DNA of 64,000 bases from Setoptus koraiensis (Eukaryota; Arthropoda). A program made the translations under genes and the position numbers. The notes under the pieces were generated by a model. It worked only from the letters and a program-made list of their open reading frames with translations. It made no database searches and was not told the origin of the DNA. The stretch lies in NCBI GenBank assembly GCA_048013815.1, contig CM106585.1:19282001-19346000 (forward strand). Reading direction: 5' to 3'. Positions 1 to 11,125 of the stretch are shown piece after piece; the stretch's first letter is position 1, and every line of letters begins with the position of its first letter.

Positions 1-877
1 AGAACCAATCTCTCCGATGTGACATTTGTTGACTACATCCACTGTCGCCCCACCATGTATCTTTAGTAGATACATCGTCAGCTCGATAGCACACAGCTTT
101 AAAGGCGAATTCTTTAGGTTTCGAATGATCTGTTGGCTTGCCATTCTTTTCGTCATTTAATCTACATCTGCATTCTTTCCAGAAGTGCCCAGGCTTGTTA
201 CAATAATTACAAGAGCCTTTCTTCTTTGGTTTGTGTCTTCTATCCATATTCTTAGTTGTTGAAACAAAAGCTGCTGAGTCATGCTTCTTGTTTGATTTCG
301 CCCATTGGTCGATGATATATTCTTCGTTAACGAGATATGATAGAAGATTATTGAATGTCTGGTCATCTTTACCTTTAGCATTCCATGCTGAAACCACGTG
401 CTTGTATTTCTCTGTCATGGTGCAGATTGTCTTTGCAATCAATGCTTTATCTGATATTGGCTCTCCAATATCTTTCAACGACTTTGCTAGTGACTGTACT
501 TTGTTGATGTGAGTCTGTATGTTGTCACCATCAATCATCCTGTAGTCATAAAATTTCTGAAATAGTAAGAATACATTCGCCTCAGACTTATGTTCGTGCA
601 TCTGTTCAAGTTTTGCCCATGTCTCCTTGGCTGTATCACAATCTCTTATTTCCTCTATTATGTTCGGCTCTAATGCTGTAGCGATTAGCATTTGTGCATA
701 ATTATCTCTATCGTTCCAGTTGTCGAATGTTGAACTGTCAGGTTCAGGTTTTGGAGTTGTTCCATCTACATACTGCCAAACTCTCTTGGATTTCAGTATC
801 TTAACAATTAAGAATTTCCATGTGCTGAAATCTTCACCATTGAACTTCTTTATGAGAACTAATTTCTCGTCAGCCAT
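1..877 (-). CDS. copia-type Gag-Pol polyprotein, N-terminal part (partial)
   Basis: The start MADEKLVLIKKFNGEDFSTW is typical of copia Gag. A UBN2-type gag region follows (roughly residues 60-190, including WAKLEQMHEHKS). A CCHC zinc knuckle, C-x2-C-x4-H-x4-C (CNYCNKPGHFWKEC), comes next, about 230 residues in. Close to base 1 the frame reads GDSGCS, matching the DSG active-site motif of the copia aspartic protease. Gag packages the RNA and the protease processes the polyprotein. The frame is still open at the window edge, so integrase, RT and RNase H are expected upstream of base 1. The start at 877 is the first ATG after the leader. Confidence 0.85.
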   Translation of the reverse strand, partial: MADEKLVLIKKFNGEDFSTWKFLIVKILKSKRVWQYVDGTTPKPEPDSSTFDNWNDRDNYAQMLIATALEPNIIEEIRDCDTAKETWAKLEQMHEHKSEANVFLLFQKFYDYRMIDGDNIQTHINKVQSLAKSLKDIGEPISDKALIAKTICTMTEKYKHVVSAWNAKGKDDQTFNNLLSYLVNEEYIIDQWAKSNKKHDSAAFVSTTKNMDRRHKPKKKGSCNYCNKPGHFWKECRCRLNDEKNGKPTDHSKPKEFAFKAVCYRADDVSTKDTWWGDSGCSQQMSHRRDWF

Positions 878-1006
878 TGCTCTTTGTTCGAATGATTCAA
901 CTGGATGCTATCACTCTTATATTTTGTTTGTTTAATTCTTGCGGTTAGTCAAGAAGTAACTTGATACTTAATTATCATTCGCGGTTAGTCGAAATTAATT
1001 AGTTAG

Positions 1007-1024
1007 CATGAGGACCCATAACCT
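1007..1024 (-). promoter_or_regulatory. primer-binding site complementary to the initiator tRNA-Met anticodon arm
   Basis: The minus strand reads GGTTATGGGTCCTCATGC directly after the LTR. Drosophila copia has GGTTATGGGCCC at the same place and is primed by an internal fragment of initiator tRNA-Met rather than by a tRNA 3' end. The match covers the anticodon loop (CAT) and part of its stem. This is seen in the sequence. The priming mode is inferred from copia. Confidence 0.6.
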
Positions 1025-1026
1025 AT

Positions 1027-1229
1027 TGGGGTTTTTGTATTTATTTATATATAAGAGTACAATATAAGTGTATCGATAAAAAAGCGCGTGAGCGACTCTG
1101 CTCAACCTCGACGTAACACAGTTATCAACTTCCGGTTGCTCGCATAACGTGCAACGGGTTAGCGCGCGATAATTCAAAATGATGCGTTGGTGCTCTCTGG
1201 CAGCGTCTACATGTTTGCTATTCTCAACA
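1027..1229 (-). repeat. candidate 5' LTR of the copia element
   Basis: On the minus strand the segment starts TGTTGAGAAT at 1229 and ends ..CCCCA at about 1027, giving the TG...CA ends of an LTR about 203 bp long. The start resembles the TGTTGGAAT of Drosophila copia. The partner LTR is outside the window, so the boundaries are inferred from the ends and from the primer site that follows immediately. Confidence 0.55.
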
Positions 1230-1328
1230 GCATTTGCCTTCTTGTTCTTCCTGGTTCTGTTGAAGGGGGGGGGCAAGACAATAATTGCTCGATGTTCTTG
1301 ACTGAGGCGATTTCCCGTTTGGGCATTG

Positions 1329-1583
1329 TCAAAAATTCAATGAATAGGTCGCTGCTTCTCTCTCCTCTCTTGCAACTCTTTCCCAATATTGAACAATCTT
1401 CTCTTGGCACCATCTGAGATTGTAGCTGGGCTCCCAGGTGTCTTCATGCCGTCCTACAGGGGCCCAGCACACTAAATAATAAAACTGGTGGTGTCTGTAC
1501 CTTATTTCATGACTCAGTATTTCATGCACAGGGAATCTCCTTGTGGTGACCGCCACCCTTCTGGCAGCACTGGGGCGCACCAT
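1329..1583 (-). pseudogene. small chromodomain ORF, probably a remnant of a chromodomain-bearing transposon
   Basis: An 84-residue frame starts at ATG 1583. Residues about 18-68 have the chromodomain pattern: a VHEIL start, a Y-Y-L-V-x-W strand, D-T-W-E-P, a downstream asparagine-leucine, then an acidic/aromatic helix. Chromodomains read methylated histone H3 and also occur at the C-terminus of Ty3/gypsy chromovirus integrases. No integrase core, chromoshadow domain or other module is visible beside it. It lies about 100 bp from the copia LTR and may be an older element into which copia jumped. A host mini-gene cannot be excluded. Confidence 0.5.
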
Positions 1584-1677
1584 TTTTTTTTATCTTAAAT
1601 TATTTTATTTTTTGTATGTATTCGTTGCACTGATAGCATTTGTTGATAGCGATTTAACTAACTAACTTTGCACAAGT

Positions 1678-1680
<3 letters not shown>

Positions 1681-1715
<35 letters not shown>
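1681..1715. repeat. (CT)n microsatellite
   Basis: A pure CT dinucleotide run of about 35 bp. Confidence 0.95.
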
Positions 1716-1719
<4 letters not shown>

Positions 1720-2279
1720 TCTGCCCATCGCCCCTCTCTAGCACACACACAAAAAAAAACGATCATTAGATGACTAACAGACTACTAAAGTGATTATCGG
1801 TAATAGAACGCCAGATAATGACAGAGAATTGTCTTCACTCGGTGCACTATGTTATGTTTAGTGGTAAACAGAAGAGTGGTAAACAGAAACATTATCATAA
1901 AGTATATAACTGTTGCCACTTGTCTTCTGACGGCAGTATTTCGTTAGAATTCGATTCTTGGGCTGACAGGAGGGGTCGTGAGGTATGAGGGTGCGGTGCT
2001 TCGATCGATGCTATTGGCAGTAACTACGCCAAATCTGTCGTCTCCGATCAAGCTGCTAACATGAAGGCAGCAAGAAAACTGTTGTCAGTAGTGATCGGAG
2101 GAGACCGGGAGACCGTTTCCCAAATAGGAGCTCACATCTCACCTCCCGTTTCAATTGATTGGGACAGGGAGAAAAAATCTCCCCCTCCCGTTTCAAATTC
2201 AGGGAGGGAAAGATGGATCTCCCCCAATCACAGCTTGTCAGTGAAGCACATAAACAGTTTATGATAAACTACATACTAA

Positions 2280-2398
2280 TAATAATCGTAAATACTAATC
2301 ATTAGATATTATTATTATTAGATATTATTATTAGATACCATTATTATTAGATATCATTATTATTAGATATTATTATCATTAGATTATTATTAGATTAC
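2280..2398. repeat. degenerate ATTATTATTAGATAT tandem array
   Basis: Units of ATTATTATTAGATAT and shorter variants are repeated about eight times. The tract is AT-rich and noncoding. Confidence 0.8.
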
Positions 2399-3420
2399 AG
2401 CTAGTGTACAGATAGAGGCAACACTTGTTGTCGGGAGCAACGAATAAAGACACAAGAGTGATCAATAACAGCGCATGATGATCATTACGCAACGATGCAA
2501 TGTTGCTACGTTTGCCAGTTGTTGTTGGCGCAATGTGCGTATGCAAATCACAATTAGTTATGATTATCATTACTGGCATTGTAGCGATTGTATCTAATGA
2601 TTCAATTGGAATCACTGGATCACTAGTGATTCCGGTGATATCGTACACATGGCCAGCCATATAGGAATAACGGTAGATAACGGCTTGCTCAATTATCCGG
2701 CCCGGTGAGTCACAGTTGGCCCGCAGGTATGTTGTTGCCAATCATAACCAATCGCACATTGAGTGATGTTTGACGGCGTCACCTGTGTCTCTGTTTTGTT
2801 TCCACTGATTGATTTTTGTGTGAGTGTGAGTGAGCGCTGAGAGAGTGTAAAAAAGTAACCAGTCGACACGATGATACCTGGCGGACAGGTGCATCCATTG
2901 GCCAGGTAGGCATCGTCATAGCGCATTCTAAATATATCCGATTCGATCCACTGCAACCCGAAGCGATCCGAGGCGACGCCACAAACGATGCTGTGATGCG
3001 ATCGGCGATAGTGATATATATATAAATAGCCACGTAAAGAGCGCCGAAACAAGTTGCGTTTTGATTTTGATGAAATGCGCGCCGGCCGAGACCATTATTG
3101 AGCCGGGAGGGGGCAGTCGAGGTGGCGTGCATATCGTTTGAGCAAAGCATCGGACGGCGGCGGCATCGGATAGCAAGCGATGGCCAATTGACAAAATCAT
3201 TAGTTGCGAGCGCCATCTCATGATGTTTTATTAGCGTGATTGAATTAATTTGCCATCCGATCTCTGGCAAACTCTTCTTGCCAGAGCTCGTATCTTGTAT
3301 CTCTCATGTCTCATACGCATGGCCGTTGACTCAACGGCGTTGAGCCGTAATGAGTGACTCGCCGGCCGCTCATTTGTTTCATCTCGTCCGGTCGCGTCTC
3401 GGCGCCGCTCCATTCCATGA

Positions 3421-3472
3421 GATATCGTGTGATTGTGATGCCATTGGCACGGCATCACAATCGCACGATATC
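3421..3472. repeat. 22-bp stem, 8-nt loop perfect hairpin
   Basis: The arm at 3421-3442 pairs with 3451-3472 over 22 positions with one G-T wobble. The loop is ATTGGCAC (3443-3450). Both arm ends carry GATATCG, and the same 7-mer recurs at about 3728, 3749 and 3771. Confidence 0.85.
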
Positions 3473-5272
3473 GCATCCGTCCGGCATCAACGTGAGACGC
3501 GACACAACACAAATATCCGCTTCTTGCGGCCCCAATCGGCGAATCGGCGGGCAACAAATTTTTGAAAGAACAATTTTTGTTCTTTGCCGGTCGCCTCTGG
3601 TGCCTGTGGCGGCGCTTGCGATTGCGGCCGCCCGGCCGCCCGTCACCTGTCAGTCGTCAGCTACGTCAGCTGACGGCGGACGGGTACGCCGGTCCGCCCG
3701 GTGATGATACCGTCACCGTGCGACGATGATATCGTCATCTTACGACGGTGATATCGTCGTCGTGCGGTCCTGATATCGTAAATATCGTCGTGCAATAAAA
3801 CAACAGCCGGCACTGACGCGGCAGTTCCAGTGCCGGGCAGCCGATGACTCGGAAACGATTATTATTGGCGAGATGCGGCCAATATGTATTCATGTATTAT
3901 GTCATGTTATTATGTCATATCGCTGCTATCATGTGAGCGATAAAATGACAGCAAGCCGATAAAATAACAGCAAGCGCCAGTGGGCAGCAACAAGCAACGG
4001 TCAGTCGTTGTTGCTGGTCGAGCCACAGAGCTACGGCAACAATTAAACAAATTGATTGGCCGGCGATAGTGACAAAAACAAAGTGATAACAGTGCAATGA
4101 AAATAACGCAAGCCAGCGAGTCATATTGTTCGCTTCCGCTAGCCGGTCACCGCTGAGTCAGAGCCTGTGACCGCTGACCGCGCCAGGTGAGTGGGTGGGC
4201 GTCAGCAAGTTGAATGTCGCTCACGCTGATCTCTCCACTCTGATCTCTCTGCACTGATCTCCGGCAGTTGGCGGTGGCCGCGAAACTAGTTCTGGCACCA
4301 ACAACAACAACAGCGACCGCAACCACAATAATACCCACATTCGACCAGCGACAACGGCAACCACAGCGCGGCAACAACCACAACAGAGACAGCAACGACA
4401 CCAACGACAACTGCAACAACGACAACAACAACAGCAACAACGGCAACGACGACACCAACAACAACGACAGCGACAACGATGATGGTACGAGCTGGTTGGC
4501 AAGCTTACAAGTTGCAAGTTACAACCTTGTTAGCTGGGCGCGCTCGGCCGAGCGCGCTGGCCAACAAACGGCGAAAGTTGTTGCGCAAGCCGACCGCTCA
4601 CAAGTTGTGAGTCACAAGTGCAACGGGCCGAGCTTAATTAAATTAATTAATTGATTATTGTTTCTGTTGTCATGTGCCGGCCGCTGGTGCCCGTTACTAT
4701 CTGTTGCATCTGTGTTTGTGTCTCTGCGTATATCTGATCTGATATCTGCATCACTGGCCGTTCGAGAGCGAGCGACAGAGCAAGTGAGAGCGACAGCGAG
4801 CCGACACAAGGTGAGCTGACAACAACAACAACAACAACAGAGCTTTCGGCCCTAGCGAGAGGGTGAGCCTAATCTAAAGTGATGTTAATGACGCAATCAT
4901 CTTTCTTTTGGTTGCCGGCGATGTGGCTAGCGAGAGTGGTGGCGCCACCGTCTCGTCGTGGGCTCATCTCTGTCCATCTCGGCCGGCTAAATTGCTATCA
5001 TCATCGTCTGTGCATCGCTTGGCATGTCGACCAGAGCGGCGGCAGTGGCAACTATGTAACAACTGTGCCCGCTAATATCATAATATCAAAATGACATAAC
5101 GGCCAGGCGAGTCAGGCGAGCCGGGCGAGTCAGGTGAGTGGACTCACCTTTGATTTTGATGTTGATGTTGATGGTGATTTTGATTTGAATATCCAAGCGG
5201 CCGGCCAGCACAGTGGACAGTGCGTTGCGCAACGCACTCGACAAACAACAGGCCCGAGCGAAGTAACGGGAT

Positions 5273-5319
5273 TAACATTTAACATTCAACATTCAGCATT
5301 CAACATTTAACATTTAATT
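5273..5319. repeat. 8-mer minisatellite, unit AACATT(T/C)A
   Basis: About six consecutive units of AACATTTA or AACATTCA, noncoding. Confidence 0.8.
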
Positions 5320-5432
5320 AGTTGAAAAGCGGTGGCCAGTTTAATGCCAAACAAGCACGCTAAGCTCGGCTCGCTATCGCTCAGCTGATGATGACGATAT
5401 TGATATTATGTTTGAGCGACGCCTTGCAAGAC

Positions 5433-5433
<1 letters not shown>

Positions 5434-5518
<85 letters not shown>
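5434..5518. repeat. (GT)n microsatellite, about 85 bp
   Basis: Uninterrupted TG dinucleotides over the whole interval. Such alternating purine-pyrimidine tracts can adopt Z-DNA. Confidence 0.97.
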
Positions 5519-5519
<1 letters not shown>

Positions 5520-5907
5520 TCTCATCATGACAAGACATGATGACACACCGGCCAGGCGGAGACAGAGGCCAATCAACGATGGTCAGCGACAGGTGAGTGG
5601 CAGCGGAAAGCGAGTATCATGACGACACGGGCGGCCGCAGTTGGGTCACATCGGCGCCAGCAACCGAGCGGGCAAGCCAACGAACGAGCAACAAGCAACA
5701 AACAAACGACAAACGACAAACAAGCAACAACAAGCAACAACAAACGGTGATGCAGTTGTGTCATTGTTGGCCTGTGCACTTGTCGCCGTCCTTGTTACAA
5801 GGACCTTGTGTCGCCGCTACGTTGGCCAATGCTGCTAATCGGCTAATCTTGGCCCGAGCTCGCCCCCACTGATACCGACTGATTACGACATGCGCCTTCA
5901 CTCATGG

Positions 5908-6008
5908 ACAGCTGACTGTGACATTCCTATCGCAACAGCTGACTGTGACATTAGCATCAAAACAGCTGACTGTGACATTACTATCAAAACAGCTGTGAGT
6001 GTGACATT
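5908..6008. repeat. 27-bp tandem repeat with CAGCTG E-boxes
   Basis: Four copies of a unit built on ACAGCTGACTGTGACATT followed by a short variable spacer, at a spacing of about 27 bp. The last copy is diverged (ACAGCTGTGAGTGTGACATT). Each copy holds the palindromic E-box CAGCTG and a TGACA core. Confidence 0.85.
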
Positions 6009-9000
6009 AAAAACGAGAATGAAAACGAGAATTGTCGCGAAGCAGAGATGAGCTGCTTATACGAGCCGCGTAATGCGCTCTACGATGATAACAAGAGACG
6101 ACGAGCTTGTCAATCTTGATCGATGCTAATCGGCGCTCATTAAAAGCGATCCCGTATTAAAATTAATTTAGAGAAATGCGCTAATCGCGAGCCGCTCTCA
6201 TCGGTGACTGGCAGCAACAGTTGTCGTCATTTTTGTTAATCGGAATTGCGGTCGTTATTGTTGTGGCTGCCATCTCGATAATAACGTATGGCTTCGAAAT
6301 GGACCGAAATCAATTTCAATGTTACCAGCGGCAAGCATCCGGCCAACGGTTCGCCTGTCAGGCGACTGTCGCTGCAGCGACAGGCGAGCAACAACAAATA
6401 GAAACAACAAACAAAAAGCTTGGCAAGACTTGTCGTCGCTGCGCGAGTCAATTCGGCCGACAATTCGGCTGACCATTCGGCTGCCTTTGCGAATGAGCTT
6501 CGTTTGGCCGCTCGCGAGCCATATTGTTTGCTGTTGTTGGCCATTATCTTACAACTGTACAACTGTCAGACTATTGAGCGCAATGTAAACAAACGCTGAC
6601 AAGCGCACATTACCGGTTTCGCTCTCAACGGATTGTGAGTCACAACGGATGCTTGCGTTGCAATGGGCAACATGCTACCCAATGGCATTGCACTGACCGA
6701 TTACGTAAGACGATTCGTTTTAATTAGCGCCGAGCGCCGAGCGCAACATTGAGCAGCGCTGAGTGTCAGCTGATTGTGGAGAGGATTATTATCATTACGA
6801 CACATTACTGTTATCGGGCGCTGTCTGAGCGCTGTTCAGCTCACACAAATACAGTAGAGATACAAATGCTCGCTCGAACGCTGGCTCGAACGCTGGCTAA
6901 TATACGAATCGCATAATACGATATGTATGATACGACATGTATGATACGACATGTATGTGGCTAGTGTTCGAGCATTGAGTGGCATTAAATTAAAATGCAA
7001 TATATTAGTTATTGGGCTAACACGGCAAGTGGCGCAACGAGGGGCACACCAGATAAAGTGAAACGATAGGCCAGAGATTAGCTGTATGAGAGCAGTTTAA
7101 TTTGATTATTGCATAGCGCGCATATTTGATTAGATTCGTTTATCGCCGTGTCTCACTCGTTGTTGCTGTGGTTGTTGTTGTTTCACTTGTCGTTGTCGTT
7201 GCTGTTTCACTTGTCGTTGCTGTCTCACTTGTAGTGGCTGTCGTGCTCGTTGGCGGAGTCTGGCACCACAAGTGCAGCAACAAGTGGTTTGGGGCGACCG
7301 TCACGTTGTGGCCGGCGTGTCACATATCATAAAGCGATCATCGCAGATCGTATCACACGCCCGACCGGTGGCGCCGCGATCTGACACAATCTACACACAA
7401 TGCTGTTCGGGATATCAGTCAGCACTTGTCAGCCACACAATTGACACAATCCAGCCATTACTGTAATCAGTAATTAGTAATTAGTAATTGTCTTAGTGTC
7501 GCACTGTTAGTGACGAGCCAGCTTTTATCGGCGCCTCAGCTTTTATCGGCTGACATGCGCCCATCAGATGGCAGCGCACTGTCGGCATTGTTGACACTGG
7601 CTTATACTGTATTGAATGTATGATGCTTACATACGCTGCGTTAAACAGTCTGTATCAGTCAAATCTGGCTGTTATGTAATGCTCGCACTAGATAATGCTC
7701 AACGACACTTGTGGGCAAAGCTCCATGAGCAGCCGAATTAACGTCGCGACTCGCGATACCTGTCGACTGTGCGGTGCAAATATACAATCAGTGCATCGCA
7801 ATGCGATCGGCCGAGTCGAGCCTTGCGAGCGATACAATTACAAATACACAGACACAGACACAATTGCGGTCACAACGGCCACCATATCGAGTGTTGTTTA
7901 CGACGGCAATTGTTTCGTTTTGGCTATCGTGGTCGTCGTCTCATTGCGCAACCAACTTTCATTGTGCGGCCAACTTGCATTGTATAAGTATGGCGATAAA
8001 CAACCTTTGACTCACAACACCAATTGTGCCAATGTTGGTCATCAATGCGCAAACATCATTTGGTCATTTGGTTCAACCAAATTGGTTTGCGTGTGCTCGT
8101 GCCCACCCAAACCACCATTGTCTACAATCAATTTTATTAGTGGCTCGTCTATTCGCTTACACTTTGTTAGTCGGTGTGTGGGTTAGGTCGGGCCATAACT
8201 CATGGCCCATAAGTCACACCACCGTCCATCGCTCTATTGTTGTTGTTATTTATTTGTTTGTGCGCCAATTGTGCCCAGCTCACCTGGCCGACGGCGGACA
8301 AAAGATGTTTGTATTGCGTCATCGCGCCTCGCGTCGTCTTGCATCACCGTCTCGTATCGTCGTCTCGTATCGCGTCGCGTCGGTCATTTTCGTCGGCGTC
8401 GCGTCGGTCATTTTCGTCGGCGTCGGCGTCTCTTGAGCCGGCCCGACGATAGAAGCGACCCATTGTAGTGGACGCAATCAAGCGCAACACATGATAGACG
8501 AGCATAGACAGGGGCAGTTATTCATTAAGTGGTCAGTTTGTTGTGTTGCATAATAGCTGATAATTAGCGCAACGGCAACAACGCCTTTCTCACGACAATC
8601 AACATCGATTAGGCAAGACGCGCTTGTTGCTGTTGCTGCTGTTGTTGTTGCTGTTGCGACTCACAACTTGTGAGTTTGATTATGCCGTTGTGAGTTTGAT
8701 TGTGCTGTTGACAACGGCGAGCATCGCCGTCAATACTTTCGCTAGCTACAAGCTCGTTTGTTGTGTGTTATTTGCATGTGTGTCAGGTTGCTCGCTTGCA
8801 ATATAAAAGACACAATATAAGAGGATGTTGCATCATGAAAAGAGTTGCCCCATGAAGAGCGGCCGTAATTGTGTGGCCAGTTCATCTACCACCTACTACA
8901 TTTATCAGGTTAATTGAGGAAACAAAATAGCAGTATGAAATGGTGAATCTCACGGCGCGCATACAACCGTCGCATTACAGTTGTATAGCAGCATAAACAA

Positions 9001-10057
9001 ACACAAACATACAAATACAACCGGTGTAAACCGTTGCTAGTCGTCGGGCCGGCTTACGTAACAATCGTCCACCACAAGCTGCTGTTGATTATCAAGCAAT
9101 ATGCATGCTGCTAATAATAATCGGGTAACTGGAGCCGAAAAAATGATAAACACACTTGGTTATAATAATTAGTAGCGCGACCGGTCGATTTGTTAAAAGT
9201 CGCTTCCTTTGCTCGCTCGCTCGCTCGATGCCTTGATACAAAAGAAAAACAAACTTGATACTTGTTGTGCCCAACTCTCTCACTCTCTCCCATTCTGTCC
9301 CACGTTCTCAGCCACGGCCAACGAAACTAACAATAATTGTTGCTGTCTAGACACACTATCACAACATATTCTCTCGTTGTTTTATATTCTTTTCTTCATG
9401 GCAACTGCCTGTTGCTGTTGCTGCCGCTGTTGTTGTTGTTGTTGTCGTGATGATACCTGCCCAGTTAACAGCAAACGTTTCAAATTTAAATTTAAATGAT
9501 AGCGATAATAACACACTGCTTGCTGTGTGCCACTGGCGTTGGGACAGTTCCGACATACAGTATTACGATATTATTGTATAATGACGCCTCTATCGGCGCT
9601 GTTACTGTAACTATCGCAGATATTCAATATAATTTGCAATAATTATTCAACGCTACCACACTTGCTGCTGACCATTCAAATATCATAGTGCACCCCGTTT
9701 ATTAGCAGCACCGGCGGCAGCGGCAGCAGCAGCTATAAAACGGGTTGTTGCAGTCCAGTGAATAATCGATCGACAGTGTGGTTCGGATTAGATCAGAGCT
9801 GGAGATGGTATCGAAACGGGTGGATTAAATTGATTTTCTTTGCCAACTACGCCAGACTCTAGTGACCAGAGTCGTCTCTTCGATAGGCACAACTTTAGGC
9901 TTAAACTTTACACTCAATCGCAGTGGTGTTAATTTATGCATGCCTAATTAGCAGCTCGCATTATACACAACAATCGGGCGATGATAGTGAACGGCGACGG
10001 CAAAAGGTTAACGGGAAATCATATTCCTCTATCTCAAATGATTCATCATTTTTGCAT

Positions 10058-10094
10058 TCTCATGTTATGTAGCTGGCTGTTACATAACATGAGA
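10058..10094. repeat. perfect 14-bp inverted repeat, 9-nt loop
   Basis: TCTCATGTTATGTA at 10058-10071 is the exact reverse complement of 10081-10094. The loop is GCTGGCTGT. There is no T-run to suggest a terminator. Confidence 0.8.
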
Positions 10095-10960
10095 CGAAGC
10101 GAGAAGCGAAAAACAGAACAAAAACACACACACACACACACGACAACAGGTAGACCAGCGGAGACTATTGAATAGGCAGCGGCAATTGAAACTTTTTGCT
10201 GTTGTTGCTGCAGGTGAATTATAAACTGTCCGCTTTAACTACTGCTCCAAGTTAGAGCCTCTAACGATGTCTAGAAGCATCAATTTCAATTAGCTTGTCG
10301 CCGTTGTTCAACAATCAATCTTCGCTCGGTTTTGTCGGCCGTTTTCATGCTCTTTATCATACGACACTGTCGGCAATCGCATTTACTGACGAGGCTGTTG
10401 CCAGCTTTTTGCATCCATGACGACAATTACTGTCGCAGCTATCTATGACTGGCAGAGGTCAACTCGTTGCCACCAGACACAGTAGCAGTGGCGCCAACAG
10501 TGTAGAAGCACCGATAATATCTTCCTCCTAGATGACATAACGACCAATGCACAACAATAACTGAGGCGTAAAAAACATCGGCCAATCATTTTTTTGCCAG
10601 AAACAATTCCTCAATAATTACCTCTCGAACTTTAACTGAAAATTGAATGAAAATCATTGTTCCGTTACCAATGGCTTCTGGCGCTTGTTAGTTGCAACAT
10701 GTAAATATGTTGCGCCACAATCACTTCCTGCCACTTCCTGGCTCAAAAACTCCACCTGACGACGTTCTTTTTTTCCTACACCTGTATTGACCGGCGTCGT
10801 TACGCAACTAACCTTAACTCATGAGACGCTTCACGTTTCCACTCCATTGTGAGTGGACAGAGGATTTATTTGTTGAATTTAGTGCCGTACGCCGAATTGA
10901 CGACCTGACACGACGCTCGACGAGTGCTCTGGTCACGGTCGAAAATAGACAAATTGTATG

Positions 10961-10997
10961 TATAAATAGAAACAGAGCGAATATTTCACAATCCAGT
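10961..10997 (+). promoter_or_regulatory. TATA box and initiator for the secreted orphan at 11126
   Basis: TATAAATA lies at 10961-10968. A CCAGT initiator-like motif lies at 10993-10997, with its A 34 bases downstream of the first T, which is the usual arthropod spacing. This would give a 5'UTR of about 130 nt before the ATG at 11126. Confidence 0.5.
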
Positions 10998-11125
10998 GCT
11001 ATTACGTCACACACTGGCACTGTTTCCAATCGGCTGATCGGCGATGAGACCATTCGTCTTGGTGGATTACACCTTGAATAAACTACTGCTTTTCTTTGAC
11101 GACAGCAGCACAGATAAACATCAAA

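Larger units (their letters stand above)
1..1229 (-). mobile_element. Ty1/copia LTR retrotransposon, 5' part, running off the window start
   Basis: Read on the minus strand this is LTR, primer-binding site, leader, gag and the beginning of protease, which is the copia order. The gag frame is open to base 1, so pol and the 3' LTR lie outside the window. The leader (about 878-1006) carries two exact copies of the 10-mer GCGGTTAGTC at 941-950 and 981-990. The intact frame with no stop or frameshift over 877 bases suggests a young, possibly functional copy. The target-site duplication cannot be tested because only one end is present. Confidence 0.85.
1716..10950. other. gene-free intergenic region rich in simple repeats and short hairpins
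   Basis: No frame here has a recognisable domain, signal peptide with a coherent continuation, or consistent coding bias. Open frames are short and mostly follow repeat tracts such as GTT/GCT runs at 7140-7250, 8620-8660 and 9400-9450. Visible structures are an ATT/TTAG-rich tract, several hairpins, a long (GT)n, an 8-mer and a 27-mer minisatellite, and degenerate GTC/GCC-rich stretches (8320-8440). Two related CTCCCGTTTCAA segments sit at 2143-2220. The region could hold distal enhancers or untranslated exons, but none can be demonstrated. Confidence 0.6.

Noticed and set aside
995-1276. Open frame of 93 codons across the copia LTR
   Set aside because: It overlaps the LTR and primer site and has no domain; it is noncoding retroelement sequence.
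3231-4654. Several overlapping open frames, rich in R, H, S and T
   Set aside because: They arise from GC-rich and CAA/GTT-repeat sequence on both strands, with no signature, splice context or conservation-like pattern.
9734-9780. TATAAAA followed by CCAGT/CAGT initiator-like words
   Set aside because: The spacing to the candidate initiators (23 or 40 bases) is poor and no coding sequence follows for 1.3 kb. The TATA box at 10961 is better.
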